Both the position numbers and the translations under genes were made by a program. DNA of 13,842 nt, taken from NCBI GenBank assembly GCA_026770615.1, contig MU631567.1:38679-52520 (forward strand), read 5' to 3'. Below, piece after piece: positions 13,824 through 13,842 of the stretch (the stretch's first letter is position 1; every line of letters starts with the position of its first letter). Under the pieces are notes generated by a model that had not been told where the DNA came from, did no database searches, and was given only the letters and a program-made list of their open reading frames with translations. This DNA comes from Pavlovales sp. CCMP2436 (Eukaryota; Haptophyta; Pavlovophyceae; Pavlovales).

Positions 13824-13842
13824 CCCCCCCCCCCCCCCCCCC
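13824..13842. repeat. 19-base C homopolymer at window end
   Basis: The sequence stops inside an uninterrupted C run. This may be where a contig stopped at a homopolymer. Confidence 0.9.

Noticed and set aside
13824..13842. Chromosome end
   Set aside because: A pure C run without CCCTAA units is not telomeric by the repeat seen at 2535; a homopolymer assembly stop is simpler.

Overview
The window looks like nuclear DNA of a GC-rich unicellular eukaryote, most likely a microalga or similar protist. The reasons are GT-AG introns that restore conserved proteins (costars, tRNA-binding-like), a MYND zinc finger joined to Sel1 repeats (a combination expanded in several algal genomes), a short internal run of TTAGGG telomere-type repeats, and abundant dispersed and tandem repeats. 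There is no bacterial operon structure. I cannot name the species. Gene models were read by eye, so exon ends are proposals.

Layout, left to right. 73-582 (-) is a 5'-truncated Sel1-MYND gene. 692-1635 is a repeat element with internal tandem units, flanked by a 15-bp target-site duplication. 2018-2467 (-) is a hypothetical two-exon gene. 2535-2566 is telomere-like repeat, abutting an 88-bp dispersed repeat. 2641-3329 (-) is an F-box-like gene. 4089-5236 (+) is a costars/ABRACL gene whose 887-bp intron holds the decayed 3' end of another gene. 5529-5663 (-) is a small RGG-box ORF. 5938-6173 (-) is a short copy of the repeat element with a perfect 14-bp target-site duplication. 6523-7385 (-) is a two-exon tRNA-binding-domain-like protein. 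7520-7888 holds two minisatellites. 7909-8143 (+) is a third element copy. 8175-8494 (+) is a small spliced gene. 8629-10228 (-) is a large broken gene ending in a 39-bp coding repeat. 10398-10567 (+) is an E/P-rich 3' gene fragment. 11021-12721 (+) is a second Sel1-MYND gene, split by a 917-bp insert that carries the 3' part of an unrelated Cys-rich gene. After that come a dispersed repeat, pyrimidine-rich DNA, and a 19-base C run at the window end.

Three themes tie the window together. (1) One non-autonomous element family has three copies, two with target-site duplications. (2) Three unrelated ~85-bp sequence families each occur twice in inverted orientation, and all six copies lie just 3' of an ORF on the sense strand, as if 3' ends of genes were being copied and dispersed. 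(3) Several reading frames that otherwise stay open are interrupted only by TAG, while TGA or TAA sits at most true ends. This could mean TAG decoding or simply pseudogene decay, and the window alone cannot decide between them.
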